A stretch of 64,000 bases of DNA from Schauerella fraxinea (GTDB lineage: Bacteria; Pseudomonadota; Gammaproteobacteria; Burkholderiales; Burkholderiaceae_B). A model generated the notes under the pieces. The model was given only the letters and a program-made list of their open reading frames with translations. It searched no databases and was not told the DNA's origin. The first letter of the stretch is position 1. Every line of letters begins with the position of its first letter. A program made the translations under genes and the position numbers. This document shows positions 9,263-18,077 of the stretch, in pieces. Location of the stretch: NCBI GenBank assembly GCA_030849945.1, contig JAVDKK010000001.1, positions 1,612,001-1,676,000 on the forward strand. The letters are read 5' to 3'.

Positions 9263-9355
9263 GGCGTCTCCCCCCAATCCACATCGTCAAATTGGCGGCG
9301 GGCATGTCAATTGCATTTGCAAGTGCATTGATGACAAGCAGGATGTGGGCGCGAC

Positions 9356-9586
9356 ATGACGAATGACTACGATTGGCAGGAAATGCGTGAGCTTTGCGAT
9401 ACGTCGACCGAAGCGTTACGCAGGCTTGACGCGTTCGTTTCCGCGCACCCCAAACTCACGCTTCGAGCCGAAGAGATGGAGTACGACACGCTTAAGGGCG
9501 CAGCACTCCACTCCGCCCGCCGACAGGCCGCTTTTTGCAAACGCTACATGCGTTCGCCGGTCGTTAGTCAGCACACTCACGCATGA
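9356..9586 (+). CDS. Small hypothetical protein, 76 aa
   Basis: Short ORF starting ATG at 9356, with an acidic, helix-rich composition (WQEMRELCDTSTEALRRLD). No signal peptide, membrane segment or known motif is visible. The ribosome site is weak (AGGAT about 14 bp upstream). It sits between two minisatellites with no partner gene. I do not recognise it, and it could be spurious. Confidence 0.35.
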   Translation: MTNDYDWQEMRELCDTSTEALRRLDAFVSAHPKLTLRAEEMEYDTLKGAALHSARRQAAFCKRYMRSPVVSQHTHA

Positions 9587-9642
9587 GATGTGGTGAGCGG
9601 CGATGGGGGTCAGGAAAGATCCGTCTGTTCGCGCACGACTGG

Positions 9643-9810
9643 ATTGAACGACCGACTCTAAACGGTCGACGTCGAACAATCGAAGTTGAAAGATCGAAGT
9701 TTAAAGATCGAATTTGAACTATCGAATTTGAGTTATCGATTTTGAACGATCAAAGTTGAACGACCAAAGTTGAACGATCGGCGTTGAACGATCGAACCTA
9801 AACAACTGAG
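9643..9810. repeat. 14-bp minisatellite, twelve units
   Basis: Consecutive 14-bp units resembling TTGAACGATCGAAG run without a break from 9643 to 9810. Well-conserved copies include GTTGAAAGATCGAA (9685), GTTGAACGACCAAA (9755) and GTTGAACGATCGAA (9783). Outer copies are more diverged. The 14-bp period is not a multiple of three, so the array is non-coding in any frame. Each unit carries a CGATCG-like centre. Confidence 0.9.
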
Positions 9811-9831
9811 GTTGATCGACAAGTGCCGCCA

Positions 9832-10197
9832 TTATCTGGCGCGTCTACCGCCTGACTTTGCTGCCTTGCCATCGTTGACGAAATGGCGTGCATGCCAGCG
9901 ATCCTGGCCGTGCGGCGTGAGATGCAATTCGCTGTTCGCGTTCACCGCCGACAATTCTTCGCTGCGCTTGGCCCATTCGACAGCCCCGATGGCGAGCGCT
10001 GCCGATACCTCGAGGCGATGACGATTCTCGAAAATCGCGGCTTCGGACACTACTGCATCGGCGTACGGAAACGCGTCCACAAGTTTGGTCCAAGCGGCTT
10101 GGTAATCGGCGGAGGAGGGCGTGGGGCGGTAGGCGGTGGGATGCATGATGACCGAGATCTCGTGTCGGAGCGCCAGTCCACGATAGAGCTTCTTCAT
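9832..10197 (-). CDS. Hypothetical protein, about 121 aa
   Basis: ORF on the minus strand; I take the ATG at 10197 (protein begins MKKLYRGL), while an ATG at 10218 would add seven residues. Neither start has a good ribosome site. The middle (YADAVVSEAAIFENRHRLEV) looks like a helical soluble protein and the tail is basic. No domain is recognised and no operon partner is present. Composition is plausible for a real gene, but support is modest. Confidence 0.45.
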   Translation of the reverse strand: MKKLYRGLALRHEISVIMHPTAYRPTPSSADYQAAWTKLVDAFPYADAVVSEAAIFENRHRLEVSAALAIGAVEWAKRSEELSAVNANSELHLTPHGQDRWHARHFVNDGKAAKSGGRRAR

Positions 10198-10218
10198 GAC
10201 AACGTGATGACATGTCAT

Positions 10219-10520
10219 GTGGGCGTTTAAACCCTAGAATTGTCCCTAGAATTGCCTGCAGCGAATCAGCATGCGCTTTGGACTGAGTGTGGCCGCAAGC
10301 GTCGACTTGCGGCACATCTTGAACGCCCCCAGAGCCTTCTCTTCCACCTGTCATCCCCGTGTCATGTGTGTTTCACGAACATGCCGTCTGTTTGCGTCAT
10401 CTTCCGATTTCGCGCTTACAAAATCGACGTATCTGCTTGCAAAGTTCGGTTAGGGAATCGGACTGTCGTCCTGTACATTGCGTCATGGCTTTCGCCATAC
10501 CAACCTCTACGGGAGCAGGC
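10219..10520. other. 302-bp intergenic stretch
   Basis: No convincing gene. It separates the minus-strand hypothetical gene from the small plus-strand ORF at 10521 and presumably holds their promoters. I see no strong repeat or hairpin in it. Confidence 0.5.
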
Positions 10521-10700
10521 ATGATTTATCCTAATTTCGCCACCGACCCCCGTGCCGATTCGGTCGAAGCAGAACAAGGCAAAGCGGGCGATGTCCAAGC
10601 CGACATCGCTTCGAATCCGGGCATTGCCCTGGATGGCGCAGCCGCCGATGACAGCATTGCATCTCACGCAGTTGCGAGTTTGCGCGGCAGTCTCAACTGA
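10521..10700 (+). CDS. Small hypothetical protein, 59 aa
   Basis: ATG at 10521 preceded by GGGAGCAGGC, a good ribosome site at proper spacing, which is the main argument for translation. The predicted peptide is acidic and Ala/Asp-rich, with no membrane segment, signal or cysteine pair. It is about 200 bp upstream of the cold-shock gene. The function is unknown to me. Confidence 0.45.
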   Translation: MIYPNFATDPRADSVEAEQGKAGDVQADIASNPGIALDGAAADDSIASHAVASLRGSLN

Positions 10701-10907
10701 TCGCCACAACTCCACCGCTGTTCACCGGCTGCGCCCTAGCGGCGTTTGCCGGCTCCCCCTCATAACGACGACGTGTTCGCAGCGAACCCGTCCTAGCTAT
10801 ACCGACGCCAGCCCACTGCCACGACCTCAATGACAGGTCACCGGCCGTGGGCTTCGCGGCGTTCGCGCCGCGGTGTGAGCGCCGTTCCTCAATCTAAAGG
10901 AAATAAT

Positions 10908-11108
10908 ATGGAAACCGGCATCGTAAAGTGGTTCAACTCGCAAAAAGGCTTTGGCTTCATCATGCCCGAGAGCGGCGGTAAAGACCTCTTCGTCCATTTT
11001 TCCGACATTCAAGGCGGACGCGATTCGTTGGACGAGAATCAGCGTGTCAGCTACGAACCGGGCATGGGTCCGAAGGGTCCGCAAGCGACCAAGATTCACG
11101 TGCTGTAA
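10908..11108 (+). CDS. Cold-shock-domain protein (CspA family)
   Basis: 66-residue single cold-shock domain that binds single-stranded nucleic acid. RNP1 (KGFGFI) and RNP2 (LFVHFSDI) are both intact, and KWFN is near the N-terminus. AAAGGAAATAAT precedes the ATG. A leader of about 200 bp with no other gene fits the long 5' UTR usual for cold-shock genes, although cold induction cannot be shown from sequence. The exact paralog (A, C, D or E) is not assignable. Confidence 0.93.
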   Translation: METGIVKWFNSQKGFGFIMPESGGKDLFVHFSDIQGGRDSLDENQRVSYEPGMGPKGPQATKIHVL

Positions 11109-11128
11109 AGCGGTGATCTAAAGCGGGT

Positions 11129-12775
11129 TTACGCGGCCGGGGGCAAACCGCCCAGCAGACCGTGAACCCGCTTGGCAAGGCTATCGAGCGAGAACGGCTT
11201 TGCCAGCACCTGCATGTCGTCGGTTTGTTCGCGGCTCTCCATGATGCTCGACGCATAGCCGGTGATGAACAGTACTTTAGTAAATGGCTTCGTCGTGCGA
11301 ATGGCCTGGGCCAATTGCCTGCCATTCAGTCCATCGGGCAGCCCGACGTCTGTGATCAGCAGTTCGAAATTGCCCAAGTTTTCGCTCAGCGCCAGTGCGC
11401 CGGATGCTTGGGCGGCATCGAACACCACGTATCCCAGGTCGATCAGCGCTTCCTTGAGCAGCGCACGCGCGACATCATCGTCTTCCACAAGCAAGATGCG
11501 TGAGGCGCGATTCGCGGGCGGCGCGGGCACAGCTGCGACGCTTGGGCTGACATTGCGATCGCCCACGTAGCGCGGCAACAGCAGGTTCATCGTCGTGCCT
11601 TCGCGTTCGCGCGAAGACACCGAAATATGGCCACCCGATTGTTTGACGAAACCGTGCGCCATCGATAGTCCCAGGCCCGTGCCTTCGCCAATCAGCTTGG
11701 TGGTAAAGAACGGCTCGAAAATATGGCTGATGACATCCGGTGTCATGCCGGCGCCTGTGTCCAGCACCGATATCGAACAATAGTCCCCGGCGCGTACGTC
11801 GGGATCGCGGCGAGCATAAGCCCCATCGAGTGTCGTGTTGATCGTCTTGATCGTGATCACGCCGCCTTCCGGCATCGCGTCGCGCGCATTGATGACCAAA
11901 TTGAGAATCGCGTTTTCAAGTTGATTGGCGTCTGCCTTGACAGTCCAGGCGTCTTCGCTCAGTTCGAACTGCAAGCTGATGCTGTCGTTGAGCGAACGCG
12001 CAAACAAATCACGCATGGCCAGCAATAAGGCATTGACGTCGAGCGGTTTGGCGTCGAGCGTCTGCCGGCGCGCAAAAGACAGCAAACGATGAGTAAGCGC
12101 GGCCGCACGTGTGGCGGATTCCTCGGCGATGTCGATGTAGCGATAGCTGCTGTCCGGTCTGCCCGTCGCGATCGATCGGCGCAACAACGATAGGGCACCC
12201 GTGATCCCCTGAAGCATGTTGTTGAAGTCATGTGCGATGCCACCGGTGAGCTGTCCAATCGAATCGATTTTTTGCGATTGATTGAGGGCGTGTTGCAGCT
12301 CGGCATGTTCCGACTTCATCTGATGGTAACGGGTCACATCAAGCACGCAGTTGACGTAGCCTTGTATGGCGCCTTCGTCGTCAAACAGTGGCGTCACATT
12401 CGCCAGCACGTTATAGCGGGTGCCGTCGGGCTGTTCGATAATCGCTTCGAGATCGCGCAGCGGTTTGCCGGTTTCAAGCACGGCTGCGAGTGGGGTATTC
12501 GACGCATGAAGGTGCTCTCCTTGCATCGAGTACATCCGATGCGCGCCGCAAAAGCGCTCCTTCGGATCACCGGCAATAGGCTCGCGGCCCCAGAGTTGGG
12601 TGGCTTTGCTGTTGAAGGCCACCACCACACCTTGCGCGTCGCACACATATACCGCTGCCGGGAAATTTTCCAGCACGTCACGGCTGAACAGCCGGGTCCA
12701 GTCGAAAGGCTGTGTGCTTCGTTTGACGTTGATATCGAGTCCTTGGGGACGCCGGGCGAAGGCTTTTCCGAACAC
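11129..12775 (-). CDS. PAS hybrid histidine kinase with C-terminal receiver
   Basis: 548 aa and apparently soluble, as no transmembrane helix is seen. A PAS domain (about residues 35-150) is followed by a HisKA domain with phospho-acceptor His182 in GGIAHDFNN. The ATPase domain has NLVINARDAMPEGG, DTGAGM and GEGTGLGLSM. A receiver domain (about 425-540) contains LLVEDDD and the phospho-acceptor in LLITDVGLPD. The arrangement matches FixL-like or blue-light-kinase-like hybrids, but I see no LOV NCRFL motif or haem ligand pattern, so the signal is unknown. No separate response regulator is adjacent; signal output could pass through its own receiver to an unlinked partner. Confidence 0.9.
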   Translation of the reverse strand: MFGKAFARRPQGLDINVKRSTQPFDWTRLFSRDVLENFPAAVYVCDAQGVVVAFNSKATQLWGREPIAGDPKERFCGAHRMYSMQGEHLHASNTPLAAVLETGKPLRDLEAIIEQPDGTRYNVLANVTPLFDDEGAIQGYVNCVLDVTRYHQMKSEHAELQHALNQSQKIDSIGQLTGGIAHDFNNMLQGITGALSLLRRSIATGRPDSSYRYIDIAEESATRAAALTHRLLSFARRQTLDAKPLDVNALLLAMRDLFARSLNDSISLQFELSEDAWTVKADANQLENAILNLVINARDAMPEGGVITIKTINTTLDGAYARRDPDVRAGDYCSISVLDTGAGMTPDVISHIFEPFFTTKLIGEGTGLGLSMAHGFVKQSGGHISVSSREREGTTMNLLLPRYVGDRNVSPSVAAVPAPPANRASRILLVEDDDVARALLKEALIDLGYVVFDAAQASGALALSENLGNFELLITDVGLPDGLNGRQLAQAIRTTKPFTKVLFITGYASSIMESREQTDDMQVLAKPFSLDSLAKRVHGLLGGLPPAA

Positions 12776-12920
12776 TGACTCGGGATGGGGGACGCGGGGC
12801 TGGGGCGGGGAGAGTGGCTCACTCAGTCTAGGCGCTTCATGTTCAAAGACCTACACAATTCGCAAATGTGCCGGCAATTGCGGTCAAGCGGCTACGCATC
12901 ACTTGATTGGTGCAGCGCCC

Positions 12921-12958
12921 AAAAAAAACGAGAACCGGGACGCTTGTCCAGATTCTCG
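12921..12958 (-). terminator. Rho-independent terminator of the gabTD operon
   Basis: On the minus strand the stem CGAGAA...TTCTCG encloses an inner GGAC/GTCC pairing and is followed by eight T. It lies about 65 bp beyond the gabD stop, so it should end the gabT-gabD transcript before the hybrid kinase gene. Confidence 0.85.
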
Positions 12959-13024
12959 CTCCGTGGTGCTGATCGACGGGTCGCGCGGTTCACCCGTCGC
13001 GCGCGATACCCATCGATTCGTCGT

Positions 13025-14488
13025 TTATTTTCCGAGATCCACGCAGACGTATTTCATCTCGAGATAATCCTCGATGCCATAGCGCGAGCCTTCGCGGCCC
13101 AGTCCGGATTGCTTGACGCCGCCAAAGGGCGCGACCTCGTTGGACAGGAGGCCGGTGTTGATCGCCACCATGCCGTACTCGAGGGCTTCCGAAATGCGCC
13201 AGATGCGAGCGTAGTCCTGCGTGAACACATACGACGCCAATCCGAAGATCGTGTCGTTGGCGCGCGCAATCACTTCGTCTTCCGTCTCGAACTTGAACAA
13301 CGGTGCAACCGGGCCGAACGTTTCTTCCTGCGCGAAGCGCATGGCGGCAGTCACATCGCGCACCACCGTGGGTTGGAAGAACGTGCCGCCGAGTTTGTGC
13401 GGCTCGCCGCCCGTCATCACGGTCGCGCCCTGCGCCACGGCGTCGCCGATATGCTGCTTCACTTTGGCGATGGCATCGTCGTCGATCAACGGACCCTGCT
13501 GCACACCAGGCGTGAAGCCATCGCCCACCGGCAATGCCGCCACACGTTCGGCGAGACCGGTCGCGATGCGATCGTAAATGCCCGACTGGATGTAGATGCG
13601 GTTGGCGCAAACGCATGTTTGTCCAGCATTGCGAAACTTCGAGGCGAGAATGCCTTCGATGGCGCGATCGGCATCCGCATCGTCGAACACGATAAACGGT
13701 GCGTTGCCACCCAGCTCCAGCGACACCTTCTTGATCGTGGGGGCGCATTGCGCCATCAGCAGGCGGCCCACTTCGGTCGAGCCGGTAAAGCTCAGCTTGC
13801 GCACGATGTCGCTGTCGCACAAAGCACCGCCTACTGTACGCGCATCGCCGGTCACCACGTTGAACACTCCGGCAGGCACGCCGGCGTCTTCTGCCAGTAC
13901 GGCCAATGCCAGCGCACTCAGCGGCGTTTGTTCCGCGGGCTTGACGATGATCGTGCAGCCGGCTGCCAAGGCGGGCGCGACCTTGCGGGTGATCATCGCT
14001 GCCGGAAAATTCCAGGGCGTGATCGCCGCGCATACGCCGATACCTTGTTTGAGCACCAGCAGGCGCTGGTGCGCTTGCGGACTTTGCAATACGTCGCCGT
14101 CGATGCGCTTGGCTTCTTCGGCAAACCACTCGAGAAACGACGCGGCGTAGGCGATTTCGCCTTTCGCCTCAGCGAGCGGCTTGCCTTGTTCCAAGGTTAG
14201 CAAAGCCGCCAGATCGTCCTGATGCGCCATCATGGCTTGCGCCCAGCGCACCAGCACGGCGGCGCGCGCTTTGCCGGGCAAGGCGCGCCATGCCGGCAAG
14301 GCAGCTTGCGCACGCACGATCGTGCGTTCGACTTCGCTACGCGGCAGCGAGGGCACGCTGCCCACGGTGGCACCCGATGCCGGGTTGGTGACGACGATGG
14401 GATCGGCGCCGTCCGCGCCCACCCATTTGCCATCGATGAAGCAGGCGTTACGAAGGAGGTCTGGACGGGTGAGAGCGGGGTGCTGCAT
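13025..14488 (-). CDS. gabD: Succinate-semialdehyde dehydrogenase (NAD(P)+)
   Basis: Oxidises succinate semialdehyde to succinate in the GABA shunt. The 487-aa aldehyde dehydrogenase has the cofactor region TPWNFPAAMITRK and VKPAEQTPLSA, the general base in LELGGNAP, and the catalytic cysteine in NAGQTCVCANR. The CVC pair is typical of GabD. It begins 19 bp after gabT and shares its orientation, so the two form an operon that yields succinate from GABA. Confidence 0.94.
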   Translation of the reverse strand: MQHPALTRPDLLRNACFIDGKWVGADGADPIVVTNPASGATVGSVPSLPRSEVERTIVRAQAALPAWRALPGKARAAVLVRWAQAMMAHQDDLAALLTLEQGKPLAEAKGEIAYAASFLEWFAEEAKRIDGDVLQSPQAHQRLLVLKQGIGVCAAITPWNFPAAMITRKVAPALAAGCTIIVKPAEQTPLSALALAVLAEDAGVPAGVFNVVTGDARTVGGALCDSDIVRKLSFTGSTEVGRLLMAQCAPTIKKVSLELGGNAPFIVFDDADADRAIEGILASKFRNAGQTCVCANRIYIQSGIYDRIATGLAERVAALPVGDGFTPGVQQGPLIDDDAIAKVKQHIGDAVAQGATVMTGGEPHKLGGTFFQPTVVRDVTAAMRFAQEETFGPVAPLFKFETEDEVIARANDTIFGLASYVFTQDYARIWRISEALEYGMVAINTGLLSNEVAPFGGVKQSGLGREGSRYGIEDYLEMKYVCVDLGK

Positions 14489-14507
14489 GACTTCAAATAC
14501 TCCGTGA

Positions 14508-15773
14508 TCAGGCGGTGATGGCGTCGGCGAGAATATCCAGGGCGCGGTCGAATTGCGCGTCGGGAATCGTCAGCGGGTAAAGGAAACGCAGCACGTTGGC
14601 GTATACGCCGCACGTGATCAGGATCAGGCCCTGAGCCAACGCACGTGCTTGCACACGCTTGACGGCTTCCGCGTCGGGCTTGCCGGTGGCGGGGTCGTTC
14701 ATTTCAACGGCCACCATCGAGCCCGGTCCGCGCACGTCGCCCAATGCGGGCACGGTGCTTTTCAGTGCCGTCAAACGATCGCGCAGGCGCTGGCCGAGCA
14801 TTTCGGCGCGGGCGCAGAGTTGTTCTTCTTCGATCACGTCCAGCACAGCATGGGCCGAGGCCAACGCCAAGGCATTGCCGGCGTAAGTGCCGCCCAGGCC
14901 GCCCGGGTTGGGCGCATCCATGATTTCGGCACGGCCGATCACGCCCGACAGCGGCATGCCGCCGGCCAGGCTCTTGGCGACCGTCATCATGTCGGGCTGC
15001 ACGTCGTAATGCTGCATGGCAAACATCTTGCCGGTGCGGGCAAAGCCGGTCTGCACTTCGTCGGCGATGAGCACAATGCCGTGCTCGTCGCAGATGCGGC
15101 GCAGGGCCGTCATGAATTCGGCCGGCGCCGGATTGAAGCCGCCTTCGCCTTGCACGGGTTCGATGATGATGGCGGCCACGCGCTTGGGATCGATGTCGAC
15201 CTTGAACAGCAGTTCGAGGTGCTTGAGGGCATCGGCCACCGAGATGTCTTGCGTCGTGTTGGGGAAGGGGGCGTGGAAGATGTCCGGCGGCATGGCACCG
15301 AAGTCCAGCTTGTACGGGGCAACCTTGCCGGTGAGCGCCATGCCGAGCAGCGTGCGGCCGTGGAAAGCGCCCGAGAAGGCGATGACGCCGGTGCGCTTGG
15401 TGTAGGCGCGCGCAATCTTGATTGCGTTTTCAACGGCTTCGGCGCCGGTGGTGAAAAAGGCGGTTTTCTTCAGGCCGTCGATGGGCGCGATTTTGTTCAG
15501 TCGCTCGGCGAGCGCGACGTAGGGCTCGTAAGGAATGATCTGATAAGCGGTATGCGTGAAGCACTCCAGCTGGGCGGCGATGGCGGCCTTGACCTTCGGG
15601 TGACGATGCCCGGTGTTCAGCACAGCGATGCCGCCGGCGAAGTCGGTGTATTCCTTGCCGTCCGCATCCCAGATGGTCGCGTTCTCGGCACGCACGGCGT
15701 ACACGCTATAGGCAACACCCACGCCACGCGGGGTGGCCAGGCTGCGACGGGTATCCAGATCCATATTCTTCAT
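14508..15773 (-). CDS. gabT: 4-aminobutyrate aminotransferase
   Basis: PLP-dependent class III aminotransferase, 421 aa, moving the amino group of GABA to 2-oxoglutarate. The cofactor lysine lies in MTVAKSLAGGMPLSGV (about residue 270), the aspartate that holds the PLP ring nitrogen in LIADEVQTGFARTG, and the phosphate site in SGAFHGRT. Its pairing with gabD and the divergent MocR regulator support the GABA assignment over other class III substrates. The promoter region is shared with the regulator at 15774-15905. Confidence 0.93.
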   Translation of the reverse strand: MKNMDLDTRRSLATPRGVGVAYSVYAVRAENATIWDADGKEYTDFAGGIAVLNTGHRHPKVKAAIAAQLECFTHTAYQIIPYEPYVALAERLNKIAPIDGLKKTAFFTTGAEAVENAIKIARAYTKRTGVIAFSGAFHGRTLLGMALTGKVAPYKLDFGAMPPDIFHAPFPNTTQDISVADALKHLELLFKVDIDPKRVAAIIIEPVQGEGGFNPAPAEFMTALRRICDEHGIVLIADEVQTGFARTGKMFAMQHYDVQPDMMTVAKSLAGGMPLSGVIGRAEIMDAPNPGGLGGTYAGNALALASAHAVLDVIEEEQLCARAEMLGQRLRDRLTALKSTVPALGDVRGPGSMVAVEMNDPATGKPDAEAVKRVQARALAQGLILITCGVYANVLRFLYPLTIPDAQFDRALDILADAITA

Positions 15774-15860
15774 TGCCGATCTCCAGTGAGCGAGGGCGTA
15801 AGCACGAGTGTGCAGGACGTTCGCGTCGCTGCACTTGAATCAGCCAATGTAATGCTAGGA

Positions 15861-15904
15861 TGGTTCCTTCATAAAGAACCACTTTTGCCTTTTTGATGGA
15901 ACCA
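15861..15904. promoter_or_regulatory. Putative GabR operator between gabT and its regulator
   Basis: TGGTTC (15861) and GAACCA (15876) form a perfect inverted pair around 9 bp. A second copy of GAACCA at 15899-15904, inside GGAACCA, gives a 23-bp direct-repeat spacing. MocR/GabR regulators usually bind widely spaced repeats in the divergent promoter, so these half-sites are good candidates. Binding itself is inferred. Confidence 0.6.
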
Positions 15905-15905
15905 C

Positions 15906-17408
15906 ATGCGCGCGCTGCTGGCTGACCTCTTACGCTGGAAGCTGACCGAACCCAGTGCGGAGCCGATGAACAAGCGGCTCTATCGTCTGATCCGGGAATC
16001 CATTCTCGACGGTCAACTCGCGGCCGGCGTGCGTCTGCCTGCGTCGCGGGACCTGGCAAGCGAGATGAACATGGCGCGCAATACGGTCATTCACGTGTAT
16101 GCGCAGTTGCTGGCCGAAGGGTATGTGCACAGCCGGCCCGGTAGCGGTACGTACGTGATGGATGCCATCCCCGAACGCCTGCTCGACGCGGGTCGCCGCA
16201 CGCGTCATCGCGCCCCGGAGGCTGCGGCGCAAGGGCTGTCGCGCCGTGGCGCCAGCATCGTCGAGAACGCGGCCGCGTCGCCGTTTCAGTGGGGCGCCTT
16301 CATGCCGGGCGTACCAGACGTATCCGCTTTTCCTCATCAGAAGTTCGGCCGCATCATGCGTGGCCTGTGGCGCGCGCCGCCGCCTGAATTGCTGACGTAT
16401 GGCCATGGGGGCGGTTTACCAGCTTTGCGCGAAGCGCTGGCGCAGCATTTATCGGTTGCACGCTCGGTGGACTGCGAGGCGGATCAGATCGTGATCACCG
16501 AAGGCACGCAGCAGGCTATCGATCTGGCGACACGATTGTTGTCCGACGTGGGCGACGTGGCGTGGGTGGAGGATCCCGGCTACTGGGGCGCGCGCAGTGT
16601 GCTGAAGTCCAACGGCATGGACGTGCACCCCGTTGCGGTCGACGAAGAGGGCATGTGCCCACCCGATATGCATGCCGGGGAGGCTGCGCCACCCAGGCCC
16701 ACGTTCATCTTCATGACGCCGTCGCATCAGTATCCGCTGGGATCGATCATGTCGCTGGCGCGTCGGCGGCAGTGGCTGGCGCTCGCACGTGCCTGGAACT
16801 GCTGGATCGTGGAAGACGACTACGACAGCGAGTTTCGGTACTCGGGCCATCCCATTGCGTCGTTGCAAGGGTTGGAGCCGGATGCCCGCGTGATCTATGT
16901 GGGCACATTCAGCAAGACGATGTATCCCGGCTTAAGACTCGGTTATCTCGTGCTGCCGAAGGCGCTCGTGCCCGCGTTTCAGGCGGGGCACGCCGAGCTC
17001 TATCGCGAAGGGCATCTGCTCACGCACGGCGCGGTGGCCACGTTTATCGAAGAGGGCCATTACGTGGCCCACATTCGCCGCATGCGCATGCTCTATGAGC
17101 GCCGGCGCGCCATGCTCGTCAAGCTGATCGAACGGCGGTTGGGCGAAGGTTGGCTGCATCGCGACGGCATCGACGCGGGATTGCACCTGGTGCTTGATTT
17201 ACCGCAGACGATGGACGATCGCGAAGTAGAGCGCGTGGTGCGCGAGCGCGGCGTGCTCACGCGCGCGCTATCGCGTTATTACGCCGTGCCCGAGCGGGCG
17301 CAAAAAGGGTTGGTGCTCGGTTACGCGTGCGTGCCTGAAAACGGCATGGCGGCAAGCTTTGAAATCATCGTGCAGGCGTTGCGCGAAGCGCTGGATGCGG
17401 GAGCATGA
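15906..17408 (+). CDS. MocR/GabR-type PLP-dependent transcriptional regulator
   Basis: 500 aa: N-terminal GntR winged helix (LPASRDLASEMNMARNTV, about residues 40-57) joined to a fold-type I aminotransferase domain with the PLP lysine in TFSKTMYPGLRLGY (about 340). GabR proteins sense GABA plus PLP and activate gabTD, and the divergent position here fits that role. An in-frame ATG at 15966 has a better ribosome site (GGAG, 5-bp gap) than the ATG at 15906, which almost touches an operator half-site, so the protein may be 20 residues shorter. Confidence 0.88.
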   Translation: MRALLADLLRWKLTEPSAEPMNKRLYRLIRESILDGQLAAGVRLPASRDLASEMNMARNTVIHVYAQLLAEGYVHSRPGSGTYVMDAIPERLLDAGRRTRHRAPEAAAQGLSRRGASIVENAAASPFQWGAFMPGVPDVSAFPHQKFGRIMRGLWRAPPPELLTYGHGGGLPALREALAQHLSVARSVDCEADQIVITEGTQQAIDLATRLLSDVGDVAWVEDPGYWGARSVLKSNGMDVHPVAVDEEGMCPPDMHAGEAAPPRPTFIFMTPSHQYPLGSIMSLARRRQWLALARAWNCWIVEDDYDSEFRYSGHPIASLQGLEPDARVIYVGTFSKTMYPGLRLGYLVLPKALVPAFQAGHAELYREGHLLTHGAVATFIEEGHYVAHIRRMRMLYERRRAMLVKLIERRLGEGWLHRDGIDAGLHLVLDLPQTMDDREVERVVRERGVLTRALSRYYAVPERAQKGLVLGYACVPENGMAASFEIIVQALREALDAGA

Positions 17409-17454
17409 TGAATCAGCCAGCAACACGCTTGATGCAGCTTCGTGATTCAAGCAG

Positions 17455-17561
17455 GTGACTGTTCATCGGGTGACAGTTCATCGCGGAACCGATGAGCGCG
17501 CAATCGTTCAGCGGGCAACCGTCGAGCGCGCTACCATCGGACCGGCGCTACCCGAACCGGC
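17455..17561. repeat. Degenerate 15-bp tandem repeat
   Basis: Units of 15 bp can be laid out from 17455: GTGACTGTTCATCGG, then GTGACAGTTCATCGC. After a 2-bp shift come AACCGATGAGCGCGC (17487), AATCGTTCAGCGGGC, AACCGTCGAGCGCGC and two weaker copies. The array fills the gap between the converging MocR and DUF934 genes and stops just short of the DUF934 stop codon. Confidence 0.6.
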
Positions 17562-17570
17562 AGGATGTCA

Positions 17571-18077
17571 TCAAGCGCGCGCACTGCCGAGTCGATACCC
17601 GCGTTGATAGCCCGTTGAAAACGTCGACAGTGCACGCAATGCGAGTTCGGCATCCTGACCCGGTTTGAGCGAGTAGCTGTCGAAACCGCAGCGCGACAGA
17701 TAGAACATCGTGTCGGCCAGCACGTCGCCCACCGCACGCATTTCGCCTTCCCAGCCCAGTCGGGTACGCAGCAGTTGGCCTTGCGAAAAGCCGCGGCCGT
17801 CCGTCATGTTGGGAAATTCAACCGCGATGAACGCGATGCCTGTGGGGGCAATGGCGCCACCCTCGGTTTCCGCGAGATCGAGGGCTTCATCATCCGGCGC
17901 GAGCGCGATGCCCACCGGATGCTGACGCGCGCGCAATGCGGTGCGATGTTCGAGCCATGTCGCCAAATTCACGACCGCATGTCCATCGTCAGCCGGCAGC
18001 GTGGTGTCGTCGGCTTGCGGCAGGCGTGTGTTGTCGATACGGCTCGTGCCGTTCTGAATCAGTTGACGCTCAAGCAT
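17571..18077 (-). CDS. DUF934 protein of the sulfite-reduction operon
   Basis: 168 aa, recognisable as DUF934 from the C-terminal core VEFPNMTDGRGFSQGQLLR and DVLADTMFYLSRCGFDSY. In proteobacteria this family is found next to a ferredoxin-type sulfite reductase and is thought to assist sulfate assimilation; its chemistry is not established. Here it overlaps the reductase gene by 8 bp, so the two are translationally coupled. No cysH, cysD or cysN is present in the window. Confidence 0.88.
   Translation of the reverse strand: MLERQLIQNGTSRIDNTRLPQADDTTLPADDGHAVVNLATWLEHRTALRARQHPVGIALAPDDEALDLAETEGGAIAPTGIAFIAVEFPNMTDGRGFSQGQLLRTRLGWEGEMRAVGDVLADTMFYLSRCGFDSYSLKPGQDAELALRALSTFSTGYQRGYRLGSARA

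Noticed and set aside
9017..9359. Repeat-protein genes on either strand across the 12- and 27-bp arrays
   Set aside because: Both strands are open because the array periods are multiples of three. Neither peptide is protein-like and one frame reads through the tRNA terminator.
12785..14200. Long plus-strand open frame (471 codons) opposite gabD
   Set aside because: It is the antisense shadow of a strongly conserved dehydrogenase in GC-rich DNA. The translation has no motif.
14553..15896. Long plus-strand open frame opposite gabT
   Set aside because: Antisense shadow of the aminotransferase gene; low-complexity composition and no ribosome site.
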